Source: an uncultured Clostridia bacterium
GTDB taxonomy: Bacteria > Bacillota > Clostridia > Christensenellales > UBA3700
DNA: 46,915 bases
NCBI GenBank assembly: GCA_947176265.1
Contig: CAMWQA010000004.1
Location: forward strand, 1-46,915
Direction of reading: 5' to 3'
Position numbers and translations under genes: made by a program. How positions within the stretch are numbered: the stretch's first letter is position 1; every line of letters starts with the position of its first letter. Under the pieces are notes generated by a model. The model saw only the letters and a list, made by a program, of their open reading frames with translations. It did not search any database and was not told where the DNA came from. Shown here in pieces: positions 1 to 9,218 of the stretch.

Positions 1-127
1 TTTTATTTTCTCTTTTTTAAGTTGGTCTATAAATTTAAAATATAAATTTAAATATCATCATTGTATTTTGAAAAACTTTATGTTAAAATAATACAGTAAA
101 TACTTATAAAAAGCGAGGTAAAATATT

Positions 128-607
128 ATGGGTTTCTTTTCAAATCTTTTCGGCGGTAAGAAAAACAAGAATGGCAACGCGTCAGTTCAGCAAGAATCGC
201 CAAAGCAAACTGTTAAAGTAGAGCCTAAATCTTTTGAAGGATATAGAATGACGGTTGACTTTGAGAGCGAGACAAGCGAAAAGTATTATTCCGATCCTAC
301 CTCTCAAATGGTAGACGAAATAATCGACCAAATGAGCAAAGGACTCGTCAACTTCGTTATCGTAGAGCACAGCAAAAGCGTTGGCGGATGCGTATTCGTT
401 CAATGTATGTGGGGCGGAGACGGCGTATATCAAGTAGAGGCGCAAGTGCGCAGAAATACGCAAGAGGGAGTATTGCGCAGTCAATATCGCTTGTTTTCGG
501 AGGATATTGACGAAGTCAAAGATTTGTTTGCGGCATTTTTGGCAGGTCAAGCGCCTAATATTAAAGATTGGGAATATATGGACGACTTTGATTTTTACGA
601 GGAGTAA
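128..607 (+). CDS. Hypothetical protein, 159 aa
   Basis: No family recognised. The protein opens with MGFFSNLFGGKK, a short amphipathic stretch followed by a Lys/Asn/Gln-rich linker to about residue 35. A compact mixed alpha/beta body with an acidic C-terminus (DDFDFYEE) follows. There is no signal peptide, membrane helix or obvious catalytic motif, so a cytoplasmic or peripheral location is likely. The ATG is preceded by GAGGT at a good distance. The gene appears monocistronic, because a strong hairpin terminator follows about 35 bases after the stop and the next gene (tRNA-Asn) lies on the other strand. The coding call is secure from codon pattern and RBS; the function is unknown. Confidence 0.8.
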   Translation: MGFFSNLFGGKKNKNGNASVQQESPKQTVKVEPKSFEGYRMTVDFESETSEKYYSDPTSQMVDEIIDQMSKGLVNFVIVEHSKSVGGCVFVQCMWGGDGVYQVEAQVRRNTQEGVLRSQYRLFSEDIDEVKDLFAAFLAGQAPNIKDWEYMDDFDFYEE

Positions 608-640
608 AATTCAAAAGATAATAACGAATAAGTAATAAGT

Positions 641-675
641 AAAAAAGACAAATCTAAATTAGATTTGTCTTTTTT
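641..675. terminator. Bidirectional rho-independent terminator
   Basis: A 15-bp perfect stem (AAAAAAGACAAATCT / AGATTTGTCTTTTTT) with a 5-base loop. The A-run and T-run let it end both the plus-strand 159-aa gene and the minus-strand tRNA-Asn, whose encoded CCA abuts it. Confidence 0.85.
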
Positions 676-750
676 GGCGCCCTCAATAGGACTCGAACCT
701 ATGACACTGCGGTTAACAGCCGCATGCTCTACCGACTGAGCTATAAGGGC
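675..750 (-). tRNA. tRNA-Asn (anticodon GTT)
   Basis: Read on the minus strand, the acceptor GCCCTTA pairs with TGAGGGC. The D-arm reads GCTCAGTCGGTAGAGC. The anticodon stem TGCGG/CCGCA holds loop CTGTTAA, giving anticodon GTT (asparagine). The T-arm is ATAGG-TTCGAGT-CCTAT. CCA is encoded. Length is 76 nt with discriminator G. It has its own sigma-A promoter just upstream and shares a terminator with the gene before it. Confidence 0.97.
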
Positions 751-772
751 ATTTGCATATTTAAGCATATTC

Positions 773-801
773 ATATTAAAGTAAATTGCCGTAATTGTCA
801 A
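773..801 (-). promoter_or_regulatory. Sigma-A promoter of tRNA-Asn
   Basis: On the minus strand TTGACA (801-796), a 17-base spacer and TAATAT (778-773) lie about 23 bases upstream of the tRNA 5' end. Confidence 0.75.
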
Positions 802-908
802 GAGTTTTTTTCCAATTTTTTAAAAAATTGTTTTTGCTCTTTGTATTTATGCAAATTTCTTACGTTTTAATATATGCGCGATTGCAAAACGAAGTTAACG
901 TATAAAAT

Positions 909-936
909 ATAGACGGTAAGTTTTCTTACCGTCTAT
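909..936 (-). terminator. Terminator after the GH3 gene
   Basis: Perfect 12-bp stem ATAGACGGTAAG / CTTACCGTCTAT with a 4-base loop. On the minus strand it is followed by ATTTTAT. It lies just downstream of the GH3 stop codon. Confidence 0.8.
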
Positions 937-953
937 ATTATTTTCAGTTGCAA

Positions 954-3452
954 TTATTTGGACTTTTTAGCTTGTTTTGCTTGCTCTTTAGCCTTTGCCT
1001 TTTCGGCTTTTTTCTTGGCTTTGTCTTCTTTGTCTCCGCCGATATTCTTGAGTACCATACCGACGCCCTTGAATAATTTGCCGTTCATTACGGTAACTAC
1101 GCCGTCAACCATCTTCATATTGAACATACCTTGCGAAGAGAACGCCAACGCTCTCATCGGGGAAGTCTTCATTACTTCGTAAATCATGAGATAGTTTGGG
1201 TCGTCCTTCTTGGCTTTCATGCTCATTCTGATTGCAGGCTTTGCAATCTTAAGAGCAAATCTTGCAAGACCGCTGGTATGCGCCATATCTTCAAAAGAAT
1301 CGTCCTCAGTGAATTCGCCTTTTTTTGCCAACTTGCGATATTCTTCCTTGATATCGAGACCCGACATTGCTACGAATTCTTCTTTGGTAATCTCTTTCTT
1401 AGCGTCCGGAGCGAAATACCAAGTATCTGCCGGAGTTGGGATGATTTCTGCCGAGTCGGTAGACGTGACGATTACGCTGTCTTCAAGACGGATATCTCTG
1501 CTTGACGCGCCTATCATAATCTTGAACTCGCCGCTTTCAACTTGCCAATCGCCAGCGTTCGTATTATAGAAAGCAAAGCTGCGTTTGTCAAGACTGAATG
1601 TAATTCGCTTCTTTTCGCCTGCTTTGAGGAATACTTTTTCAAATCCTTTGAGTTGTTGAGCCGGCGTATATACGCTTGACTCCACGTCGCCGACGTAAAG
1701 CTGAATTATCTCTTTACCGTCTACGTCGCCTACGTTTTGAACGTCGATAGTAGCCGTCAAAATGTCTTTATCGGTTATGTACTTTGACGACAAAGTGAGG
1801 TTGGAGTATTCAAACTTCGTATACGAAAGTCCGTGACCGAATGGGAAGAGTACCGGTGCGTTTGCCGTATTAAAATATCTGTATCCTACGTAAAGTCCTT
1901 CTCTGTATTCCACGCTGAATCTTGCGCCGGGGAAGTTTTGCGTAGAAGGTACGTCATCAAGTTTGAGCGCAAATGTCTCCGCCAATTTTCCGCATGGGTT
2001 AGCCTTGCCTAGCAAGAGATCTACGCACGCGTCGCCCGAAGTCTGACCGCCGAGATACATGCAGAGCACGCTGCGTACTTTGTCTATCCAAGGCATCTCA
2101 ACGCTTGAACCCATAGTCAATACGACGTTGACGTTTTTATTTACTTGAGTAAGTTCTTCAATCAACAGATCGTGACTTTGAGGCATATTGATATGCTTTC
2201 TGTCAAAACCTTCTGCCTCGTACTTGTCGGGCAATCCTGCTACTACGAGTACGGTGTCGTAATTCTTTGCAAGTTCTACCGCATTCTTGCGGAGTTTTGC
2301 ATTTTTCTTTACAGAGTCGTCGGAGAGGTCGTAACCGCTTGTGAACTCGTATTCTATACCTGCGTCGCGCAAACTTTGTTCTATCGTTGAAATCTTGGTG
2401 CAGTTGACGAAAGAAGAACCTGCGCCTTGGAATCTCGGCTCTATTGCAAGTTCGCCGACGAGCAAGATTTTTTGAGATTTGAGAGGCAAAGAACCGTCGT
2501 TTTTGAGGAGTATTGCGCTTTCTTTTGCGATATTCTTTGCAATTTGATAATGTTCTTCCTTATCGTACGTAGCGTCAGTAGGATTCTGGGTTGATCTCAT
2601 TACGAGGTCGAGTATTCTGTCTACAGCCAAGTCGAGTACGCTTTCGTCGAGCGTGCCGTCCTGAACGGCTTTGACGATGAGCTTGTCATTCATGCCGCCG
2701 CTTGAAGGCATTTCGAGGTCGTGACCGGATTTAATACCGTCGACGCGCTTATTGGTTGCGCCCCAGTCGCTTACTACGAGTCCTTCAAATCCCCATTCGT
2801 CTCTCAAGACTTTGTTGAGCAAGAATTGGTTTTCAGTCGCGTACGTATCGTTGATGAGGTTATAAGACGCCATTATCGAGCGAGGCTGAGATTGCTTGAC
2901 GGCAATTTCAAAAGGCAAGAGATAGAGTTCTCTCAAAGTTCTCTCGTCGACTACCGAGTTGATCGTCATACGGTAGGTTTCTTGGTTGTTGGCGCAATAG
3001 TGCTTGATTGAAGTGCCGACGTTTTTGCTTTGCACGCCGTCGATAAAACTTGCAGACAGCATACCTGCGAGATACGGGTCTTCGGAGAAGTATTCAAAGT
3101 TACGTCCGCAAAGAGGGCTTCTCTTAATATTCGTACCTGGTCCGAGAACCATAGCTACGTTTTCCGCGACTGCTTCTTCGCCAATCGCCTGTCCGAGTGT
3201 GTATAGCAACGACTTGTCCCAAGACGACGCCGTTGCCGACGCGGTAGGGAAGCATATAGCGTCCACCGAGACGTTGAGGTTGGTGGATACGCCGCTAGAG
3301 TCTTGTTTTCTCAATCCGTGAGGCCCGTCGCACATCATGACGGAGGGGATGCCCAATCTTTCGATTTCTTTTGTGTGCCACATATCTTTGCCGGAGCAAA
3401 GACTTGCTTTTTCTTCCAAAGTCATTTGGGCAATTAAATCTGCATATTTCAT
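954..3452 (-). CDS. Glycoside hydrolase family 3 beta-glucosidase-like enzyme
   Basis: A GH3 retaining exo-glycosidase of about 832 aa, probably cytoplasmic because no signal peptide is visible; the likely substrate is a beta-glucoside or related oligosaccharide. The N-terminal TIM barrel starts at MKYADLIAQMTLEEKASL and carries SDWGA, where the Asp is the expected nucleophile. The alpha/beta sandwich contains EGFDRKHINMP, the usual area of the acid/base residue. An Fn3-like domain (KGFEKVFLKAGEKKRI) follows, then a C-terminal region of the type seen in many clostridial GH3 enzymes, ending in a Lys/Ala-rich tail. The ORF track starts 38 codons earlier; I chose the internal ATG because GGGAG sits 7-11 bases upstream and family similarity begins there. 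It stands alone, with a terminator behind it. The exact substrate cannot be told. Confidence 0.93.
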   Translation of the reverse strand: MKYADLIAQMTLEEKASLCSGKDMWHTKEIERLGIPSVMMCDGPHGLRKQDSSGVSTNLNVSVDAICFPTASATASSWDKSLLYTLGQAIGEEAVAENVAMVLGPGTNIKRSPLCGRNFEYFSEDPYLAGMLSASFIDGVQSKNVGTSIKHYCANNQETYRMTINSVVDERTLRELYLLPFEIAVKQSQPRSIMASYNLINDTYATENQFLLNKVLRDEWGFEGLVVSDWGATNKRVDGIKSGHDLEMPSSGGMNDKLIVKAVQDGTLDESVLDLAVDRILDLVMRSTQNPTDATYDKEEHYQIAKNIAKESAILLKNDGSLPLKSQKILLVGELAIEPRFQGAGSSFVNCTKISTIEQSLRDAGIEYEFTSGYDLSDDSVKKNAKLRKNAVELAKNYDTVLVVAGLPDKYEAEGFDRKHINMPQSHDLLIEELTQVNKNVNVVLTMGSSVEMPWIDKVRSVLCMYLGGQTSGDACVDLLLGKANPCGKLAETFALKLDDVPSTQNFPGARFSVEYREGLYVGYRYFNTANAPVLFPFGHGLSYTKFEYSNLTLSSKYITDKDILTATIDVQNVGDVDGKEIIQLYVGDVESSVYTPAQQLKGFEKVFLKAGEKKRITFSLDKRSFAFYNTNAGDWQVESGEFKIMIGASSRDIRLEDSVIVTSTDSAEIIPTPADTWYFAPDAKKEITKEEFVAMSGLDIKEEYRKLAKKGEFTEDDSFEDMAHTSGLARFALKIAKPAIRMSMKAKKDDPNYLMIYEVMKTSPMRALAFSSQGMFNMKMVDGVVTVMNGKLFKGVGMVLKNIGGDKEDKAKKKAEKAKAKEQAKQAKKSK

Positions 3453-3600
3453 AAATTTCACTCCCATTGTTATCTTTTTACCAATTGCGCCTGCGAATTT
3501 ATTTCGCTGTAGCGGTTGTTGTAGTAATAATATTATAATAATATCATATTCGATTGGCGATTTCAATATTTTTATAGATATTTGTTGAGGTTAAATATAA

Positions 3601-3628
3601 AAAAATACGGCATGGCTGCCGTATTTTT
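3601..3628 (-). terminator. Terminator after the small XRE gene
   Basis: A 12-bp stem AAAAATACGGCA / TGCCGTATTTTT with loop TGGC and A/T tracts on both sides, located just past the XRE stop on the minus strand. Confidence 0.85.
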
Positions 3629-3651
3629 AATTTTAAGTTCAGAAGAGTATA

Positions 3652-3867
3652 TTACTCGCTCTTGCTTACTGGGGTATGTCCAACGAGCTCGTCAAGAGAT
3701 ACCTCAAGATAGTCTGCAAGTATGCAAAGTCCCTCGATACTTGGTTGGCAAGTGCCGTTCTCATAGTGAGAAATAGTACGTTGCGATACGCCTAGCAATT
3801 CTGCAAGGACGGTTTGGGAAACTCTTTTAAGTTTCCTGAAAATTCTTAAGTTTTTACTAAAATTCAT
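3652..3867 (-). CDS. Small XRE-family helix-turn-helix regulator
   Basis: A 71-aa single-domain DNA-binding protein of the Cro/CI type. The HTH is clear: SQTVLAELLGVSQRTISHYENG, followed by PSIEGLCILADYLEVSLDELVG, which is the standard XRE ending. It probably acts as a repressor on a nearby or distant operator; no paired operator like those of the other XRE genes in this window is visible here. The ATG at 3867 is preferred over the upstream GTG (MST-) because GAGAGGTG is spaced correctly for it. It is monocistronic, with its own promoter and terminator. The target is unknown. Confidence 0.9.
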   Translation of the reverse strand: MNFSKNLRIFRKLKRVSQTVLAELLGVSQRTISHYENGTCQPSIEGLCILADYLEVSLDELVGHTPVSKSE

Positions 3868-3933
3868 TGTTGACACCTCTCTATTTGTCTTTATGTAATG
3901 ATTTTCAAGACTTCTTATAAGCCTTGTATATTA

Positions 3934-3962
3934 AATATAGCACATTTTTTTGTTAATTTCAA
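3934..3962 (-). promoter_or_regulatory. Sigma-A promoter of the small XRE gene
   Basis: Minus strand TTGAAA (3962-3957), 17-base spacer, TATATT (3939-3934). The leader to the ATG is about 60 bases. Confidence 0.65.
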
Positions 3963-4110
3963 GAGTATTTTAAAATTATTTTGTCACAATTTGCAAAATC
4001 AATATAAAATACGCCGTTTTTAGAATTAAATCGGGGTTGGCGTCTATAAGGCTATAATAAATATATTTAAATATTCGCATAATATTTATATATAAATAAT
4101 TCTTAAACAG

Positions 4111-4139
4111 TTGATATTATGCAAGTCGTTTGCTATAAT
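4111..4139 (+). promoter_or_regulatory. Sigma-A promoter of the surface lipoprotein
   Basis: TTGATA, 17 bases, TATAAT. The predicted start of transcription is near 4146, upstream of a leader ORF and the lipoprotein gene. The rest of the 3877-4110 gap is AT-rich and shows nothing else clear. Confidence 0.75.
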
Positions 4140-4164
4140 AAGACAGTACAACCAAGGAGATCAA

Positions 4165-4206
4165 ATGCTTTCCTCGATAATTTGCGTAGAGGTTGGCATT
4201 GAGTAA
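4165..4206 (+). CDS. Putative 13-aa leader peptide
   Basis: A short ORF (MLSSIICVEVGIE) too small for the ORF track. AAGGAG lies 5 bases before its ATG, and the predicted promoter is just upstream. Its TAA stop overlaps the AAAGGAG Shine-Dalgarno of the following lipoprotein, so ribosomes ending here would be placed at the next start. That arrangement suggests translational coupling or attenuation. Whether it is translated is an inference from RBS quality and position only. Confidence 0.45.
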   Translation: MLSSIICVEVGIE

Positions 4207-4216
4207 AGGAGTAAAT

Positions 4217-7200
4217 ATGAGAAATAAAATCAACGTAATCGTCTGCATTATGATAATAGTGGTATGCGTGGCATTATTTGCAGCCGCATGTCAGCCTAAG
4301 GACGCAGACGGATTGATTAAACTTTCCAAGCCAGGCAATTTGGCGCTCAACGGAAGCGTGTTGAGTTGGGACGAAGTTAAGAATGCAGAGAAGTATTTTA
4401 TTTCCGTAGACGGAGTGGAGAATGAAAATAGCTTGACGTCCACGACTTGCGATTTGAGCGCAATGGTCACAGGCTACGGCAATTTCTCAATTACCGTAAG
4501 AGCTTACGGAGACGGAAAGAAATACGGTACGAGCGATAAGAGTTCCGCTATAGTTTACCACAAGGGTAACGCTCTTGACACTCCGGTAGTGACAGTCGTC
4601 AATAAGGTCGCATCTTGGAGCGCAATCGAGAACGCGGTAAATTATTCCGTCAAAGTCTTTGACTCAAAGGGTAAGGTCATGGACGAGTTGGAAAAAACCG
4701 AGGCATTGTCTTATAATTTCGCAGATAAAAAGACTTCTGCCAGCGGCGACGCAAGCGGAGATGCTCAAGAACAAAAAGATCTTTACGGAGCATACGGCGC
4801 GTATAGAATAAGCGTAACAGCTAATCCTTCCGCCGACAATATTCAATATTCGCCGTCTTTGGCAGGTACGGCAACTTACTATAACGCAACGGTCTTGGCA
4901 GTTCCGGCGTTTACCGATATGACGGGTTCTACTATTAGGTGGGGAGCAGTTGCCAACGCTACCAACTACACTTTGAGAAAGACGTATCAAGTTGACGGCA
5001 CTTACGAAGAAGCGGAAGTTTCTAGCACCAGCTATGCTTACCGCACCAAGTTCAATCTAGAAGAGGTCGGTAAATATACCTTTACTATCAAAGCCAACGG
5101 AGACAATCAAGTATATTATTCAAGCGAATTCAGCCAAGAAGACAGCGATTACACAGTCAATAAACTCGCTCCTCTAAAGGCTGAGGATATAGAACTTAAG
5201 TATGAAGGAGAAAGCGCAAAACTTTCATGGAAGTTGCCCGCCAATTCTCTTGAGACGGAGTTGTTTACTCTCAACTTGAGCGCGTTGTTGCCAGACGGAA
5301 GCGTCAAGTTGGAGAGCAGTATTTTGCAACAGACGATTTCCAATAAGATTAAATACGTAGTAGGCGACGTGTACGATTTCTATAAATACGACGCAGACGG
5401 CACAGGACTTGTAAAGGGAGAGTCGACTATTCTCGTATACAATTTCAACGGAAAGGCAAAAGTTCGTTACGACGGCAAAGATTATTTCCTCAAGGATAAA
5501 AAAGAAGACGGCAAAGACGTTGAATGGAAGGATTACGCGCCAAGCGCAAGCGTAGATATTATCTGCGACGATAGCAATCCCGATGAAATCAAGTTTGTCA
5601 ATGAGAGAAAAGAGTACAACGATCCTGCAAGCGGCGCGCTTTTGAGCCAAAACACCGGAAATAAAGAAGACGTGAACGGAACAGACGGACAGCAGCTCTT
5701 CTATTTTGAAGACGCTGACGGAGAGAGTAAATTCGACGTCGCTAAGAGCGTAGAAGAAATCGACGGAGTAACATATCATACTTTTGAAATTACTCTTGAC
5801 GATATATTTATCAAAAAGACAAATGAAGATGGCGATATTAAATACGAGTATAATATAACCGACAACGCATATTACGGATTGCTTTACGACGTATCTATTA
5901 CGGCAGGCAACGATTCAAAGAATTACGTCGCGAGCAAAAGCGTATCGACTGACGGTCAGTATATGAGTTATAAGATACCGGAAAAGAAGGACGGAAAGTT
6001 CGTCGTCAAAACTACCGGCGAGTATGCTTATTTGATATTGAATAGTTTCGTCAATCCCGGCAATACCGAAGAGTTCTCAATCGAAGAGAATATCAATTTC
6101 AACGGATATGAGATTGCGCAAGTCGAGACTTTCAACGGCAATATCAACGGTAACAATCATACCGTTTCGGGTGTCGTAATAGGCAACAAGGTCATGACGC
6201 AAAACGGCGTAATGAAGAATGACGGCGTAAGCGACCTTGAGTATTCTATGTTTGTCAATATCGACAGCAACGGAAATGAATTCAAGGGTATTATTCAGAA
6301 CGTCTTCTACGTGGGAATGAGCTTCGTCGGATACGACAAAGAAAAACTCGACGAGAGCGTAAGTTCAATCAAAGTTGCGCCTATCGCTATCAACAACAGA
6401 GGTACAATCCGCAATACGCTTGTTCAAAGCGATTCTATTAAGGCAGAGGGTGCTCAAGTTGCAGGTATGGTAATCAACAACTACGGATATATCAATACCT
6501 CTTCCGTATACGCAAACCTTGAGGGAACTACCGTGGGCGGCGTTATGGTAAATAACGAAGCCAACACGTACGTTGTCGACGTAGGTTTCTACGGCAAAGT
6601 TAAGTCGACGCTTTCGGATATTTTGACGGACGGCGTCACGACAATAAGCGGAGCAGGATTCGCAGTAAACAATAGCGGTAATATTATAGAAAGCTTTGCA
6701 ATAGGCGACGTTAGCGTTTCGGCAACCGGACTGGACAAAGTGTACGCAGGCGGTTTTGTGGCAATCAACAGCGGCAGCATAAATAAGTCGTACAGCGGAG
6801 AATTTACTCTCAACAACGTAATAACTACGGTTAGCGCTGACGGTGACAATGCGTACGCAGGCGGTTTCGTTGCAAGCAACAACGGCGAGATTAAATCAAG
6901 CTATTCTACGAATAAAGCTACGGCAAGTATGTACTCAGGCGGTTTCGCAGGATACAACGAGGCAAGCATTACGAGTTGTTACTCCACCGGCGGTACGGCG
7001 CGTACGGGCGAGAATAGAGGCGCGTTCGTAGGTAAGAATCAAGGCGGAACTATCGCAAAGAGCGTAAGCTATTCGACCGACAGCTGGGCTGAAGACAAAG
7101 AGGTAGAAGTATTGAAATCAAGCGAGAAACTTGCAGATATCGTAACGATACTTTACGGCGAAGACGAAGCTGATATGGTTATTATAAGAGACAAGGGTTA

Positions 7201-7441
7201 TCGTAACCCATTGATCAAAGGACTTATCTATATCGTAAGAGACGGCAACGAAATCAAGAATATCGTAACCATGCGTCCGTCGCAGAACGTAGATACTCAA
7301 GGCGTTATATTCATCTTAAATGAAGTCAAAGACGTAAAAGTTACTTTGCACGGTAATAATAGCAAGAAGGATAATAAAGTAGTAATCGAATTGAGTATTG
7401 ACAACGCTCCTGCAAGATATATTTACGGTTACGTAAAATAG
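4217..7441 (+). CDS. Large surface lipoprotein with Fn3-like modules and GLUG repeats
   Basis: A 1074-aa exported protein. A basic start (MRNKINV) and a hydrophobic helix lead to a lipobox-like FAAAC, so the Cys is probably lipidated and the protein anchored to the outer face of the membrane. Residues about 30-330 hold at least three Fn3-like modules of the form W..V..A..Y.V...G. A middle region shows acidic beta-rich segments. The C-terminal third carries GLUG-type repeats (AGGFVAINSGSINKSYS, AGGFVASNNGEIKSSYS, SGGFAGYNEASITSCYS) as found in adhesins and M26-associated proteins. The ATG at 4217 follows AAAGGAG; the ORF-track start is a TTG eight codons earlier with no RBS. Likely adhesion or glycan binding; no catalytic motif seen. 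Codon use is like the neighbours. Confidence 0.88.
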   Translation: MRNKINVIVCIMIIVVCVALFAAACQPKDADGLIKLSKPGNLALNGSVLSWDEVKNAEKYFISVDGVENENSLTSTTCDLSAMVTGYGNFSITVRAYGDGKKYGTSDKSSAIVYHKGNALDTPVVTVVNKVASWSAIENAVNYSVKVFDSKGKVMDELEKTEALSYNFADKKTSASGDASGDAQEQKDLYGAYGAYRISVTANPSADNIQYSPSLAGTATYYNATVLAVPAFTDMTGSTIRWGAVANATNYTLRKTYQVDGTYEEAEVSSTSYAYRTKFNLEEVGKYTFTIKANGDNQVYYSSEFSQEDSDYTVNKLAPLKAEDIELKYEGESAKLSWKLPANSLETELFTLNLSALLPDGSVKLESSILQQTISNKIKYVVGDVYDFYKYDADGTGLVKGESTILVYNFNGKAKVRYDGKDYFLKDKKEDGKDVEWKDYAPSASVDIICDDSNPDEIKFVNERKEYNDPASGALLSQNTGNKEDVNGTDGQQLFYFEDADGESKFDVAKSVEEIDGVTYHTFEITLDDIFIKKTNEDGDIKYEYNITDNAYYGLLYDVSITAGNDSKNYVASKSVSTDGQYMSYKIPEKKDGKFVVKTTGEYAYLILNSFVNPGNTEEFSIEENINFNGYEIAQVETFNGNINGNNHTVSGVVIGNKVMTQNGVMKNDGVSDLEYSMFVNIDSNGNEFKGIIQNVFYVGMSFVGYDKEKLDESVSSIKVAPIAINNRGTIRNTLVQSDSIKAEGAQVAGMVINNYGYINTSSVYANLEGTTVGGVMVNNEANTYVVDVGFYGKVKSTLSDILTDGVTTISGAGFAVNNSGNIIESFAIGDVSVSATGLDKVYAGGFVAINSGSINKSYSGEFTLNNVITTVSADGDNAYAGGFVASNNGEIKSSYSTNKATASMYSGGFAGYNEASITSCYSTGGTARTGENRGAFVGKNQGGTIAKSVSYSTDSWAEDKEVEVLKSSEKLADIVTILYGEDEADMVIIRDKGYRNPLIKGLIYIVRDGNEIKNIVTMRPSQNVDTQGVIFILNEVKDVKVTLHGNNSKKDNKVVIELSIDNAPARYIYGYVK

Positions 7442-7463
7442 CGCACTAATTCAAATGTAATTT

Positions 7464-7498
7464 AAAGCCGCTCCCGCCTATCGCGGGGGTGGCTTTTT
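7464..7498 (+). terminator. Terminator after the surface lipoprotein
   Basis: A 14-bp GC-rich stem with G-U pairs (AAAGCCGCTCCCGC / GCGGGGGTGGCTTT) followed by TTTTAT. Confidence 0.9.
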
Positions 7499-7514
7499 AT
7501 TTAAAGTGTGCCTA

Positions 7515-7543
7515 TTGATTTATAATATTATATATGGTATTAT
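7515..7543 (+). promoter_or_regulatory. Probable promoter of the GH29 gene
   Basis: TTGATT, 17 bases, TATTAT upstream of the fucosidase start. The surrounding sequence is very AT-rich, so the exact boxes are uncertain. Confidence 0.5.
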
Positions 7544-7572
7544 TAATATATAAATAAAATATAGGGAGAAAT

Positions 7573-9135
7573 ATGAGCGAGCAAGAGAGATTGGAAGAAT
7601 ACGTGTCAATCGTGCCTAGCGTAAATCAAAAAGCTATTCAAAGACAAAGATTCAACGTGTTTTTTCACTATGGACTCAATACGTTTTCTGCAAAGGAATG
7701 GGGCGACGGTAAAGCTGACCCTAAAATTTTTAATCCAACCCAGCAAGACACCGATCAATGGGTAAGGACTGTCAAGGAAGCGGGCGCGTACGGAGTAATA
7801 CTCACGTGCAAGCATCACGACGGCTTTTGTCTTTGGCAGACTAAGACTACCGATTACAGTGTTGCGCAATCTCCTTATAAAGGCGGTAAGGGAGACGTAG
7901 TCAAAGAAGTGTCGGACAGTTGCAGAAAATTCGGCATAAAATTTGGGATATACTTATCTCCGTGGGATAGAAATCACGAATCGTACGGCATTGACAGATA
8001 CAATGATGTGTACTGTGAGCAGCTTGAAGAACTTTTGACGGGATACGGAGAAATATTTTGCGTGTGGTTGGACGGCGCTTGCGGATCTTATATGGACGGC
8101 AAGCCCAAGCAAGTTTACGATTGGGATAGATATTTTTCCACAATACGCCGACTTGCGCCCAATGCGTGCATTTCCAATTGCGGTCCCGACGTGCGTTGGG
8201 TGGGCAACGAAGGCGGATTCGCAAGGGAAAGCGAATGGAACGTCGTACCTAAGTTCGCTTTTGATATACAGTCAATCGAGTCGAAATCCCAACAGAGCGA
8301 CGAGAGCGATTTTGCCAAGAAAGAAGTCGATGTAAATTCTTCTGATTTGGGAAGTAGGGACTTCTTAAAGAATTTTGACAATTTCATCTGGTATCCTGCA
8401 GAAGTCGACGTGTCTATTCGCCCCGGTTGGTTTTATCATAAGTCGCAGGACAAATCCGTGCGCAGTCTCAAAAATCTTTTGAAGATATATTACACGTCTG
8501 TGGGCGGTAATTCTATTTTACTTCTCAATGCGCCTCCCGACAGACGGGGTTTACTACATGAAAATGACGTCAAGAGACTGCAAGAACTTGGCAATCATAT
8601 CAAAGAGAGCGAAGCGCAACTTTTGAATGTCAAATCTATATTAGCGCCTATTGCCGAAGAAGGAAAGGATATTCAAGGCGTTATTGAATATAGCTTTGAC
8701 GATACTACTTTTGACCCAACAAACTATTATACGCCAAAAGAAGAGCAGTCTAGTTATGAGATAAAAATCGAGTTGGAAGAGACCGTTAAAATCAACAGGT
8801 TGCAATTGGTGGAAAATGTAGCGTATTCCCAACGCATAGAAAAGTTTGAGATACACGCATTTGTCAAAGACGAGTACGTAAAGGTTTTTGACGGAACTAC
8901 GGTAGGTTACGGCAGGATTGCCACGTTTAAGGCAGTGAAGACAGACAAAGTAAAAGTCGTGTTGACAAGCGTACGTAAAAAGCCGCATATAGAGTTTGTC
9001 GGCGTGTATTCCGACAACGGAGTGCTTATTAAAGATACTTTGCGTCAAAAGTTTGTCAAATGGTTGCATCACGTCAATTATATAACTTATATTAGACGAG
9101 AAAACAAAAAAAGTAAGAAGAACAATTCGCAATAA
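7573..9135 (+). CDS. GH29 alpha-L-fucosidase
   Basis: A retaining alpha-L-fucosidase of 520 aa. Family marks are WFNPT-like FNPTQQDTDQWV, AGAYGVILTCKHHDGFCLW, the His-rich sugar-binding stretch, and VWLDGACG, where the Asp is the expected nucleophile. The second half, from about residue 350, is a beta-sandwich domain that ends in a basic tail. No signal peptide is seen, so it acts inside the cell on imported fucosylated oligosaccharides or is exported by another route. The start follows AGGGAG. The gene is alone between two terminators. Together with the GH3 and GH2 genes nearby it points to glycan foraging. Confidence 0.93.
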   Translation: MSEQERLEEYVSIVPSVNQKAIQRQRFNVFFHYGLNTFSAKEWGDGKADPKIFNPTQQDTDQWVRTVKEAGAYGVILTCKHHDGFCLWQTKTTDYSVAQSPYKGGKGDVVKEVSDSCRKFGIKFGIYLSPWDRNHESYGIDRYNDVYCEQLEELLTGYGEIFCVWLDGACGSYMDGKPKQVYDWDRYFSTIRRLAPNACISNCGPDVRWVGNEGGFARESEWNVVPKFAFDIQSIESKSQQSDESDFAKKEVDVNSSDLGSRDFLKNFDNFIWYPAEVDVSIRPGWFYHKSQDKSVRSLKNLLKIYYTSVGGNSILLLNAPPDRRGLLHENDVKRLQELGNHIKESEAQLLNVKSILAPIAEEGKDIQGVIEYSFDDTTFDPTNYYTPKEEQSSYEIKIELEETVKINRLQLVENVAYSQRIEKFEIHAFVKDEYVKVFDGTTVGYGRIATFKAVKTDKVKVVLTSVRKKPHIEFVGVYSDNGVLIKDTLRQKFVKWLHHVNYITYIRRENKKSKKNNSQ

Positions 9136-9183
9136 ATATGCAAATTTTAACAAAAAATATAGACAAAATCGACAAAATCAGTA

Positions 9184-9212
9184 TTGACAATCAGTTGAAA
9201 AACCTTTATAAT
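9184..9212 (+). promoter_or_regulatory. Strong orphan sigma-A promoter
   Basis: TTGACA, 17 bases, TATAAT, a near-consensus promoter with no protein gene behind it. A terminator hairpin lies about 45 bases after the expected start site, so the product would be a short RNA. Confidence 0.8.
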
Positions 9213-9218
9213 ATAAAT

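Noticed and set aside
595-801. 68-aa minus-strand ORF
   Set aside because: It runs across tRNA-Asn and its terminator.
954-3452. C-terminal extension of the GH3 enzyme as a novel domain
   Set aside because: The region after the Fn3-like domain is, as far as I recall, usual in clostridial GH3 enzymes. Only the final Lys/Ala tail is individual.
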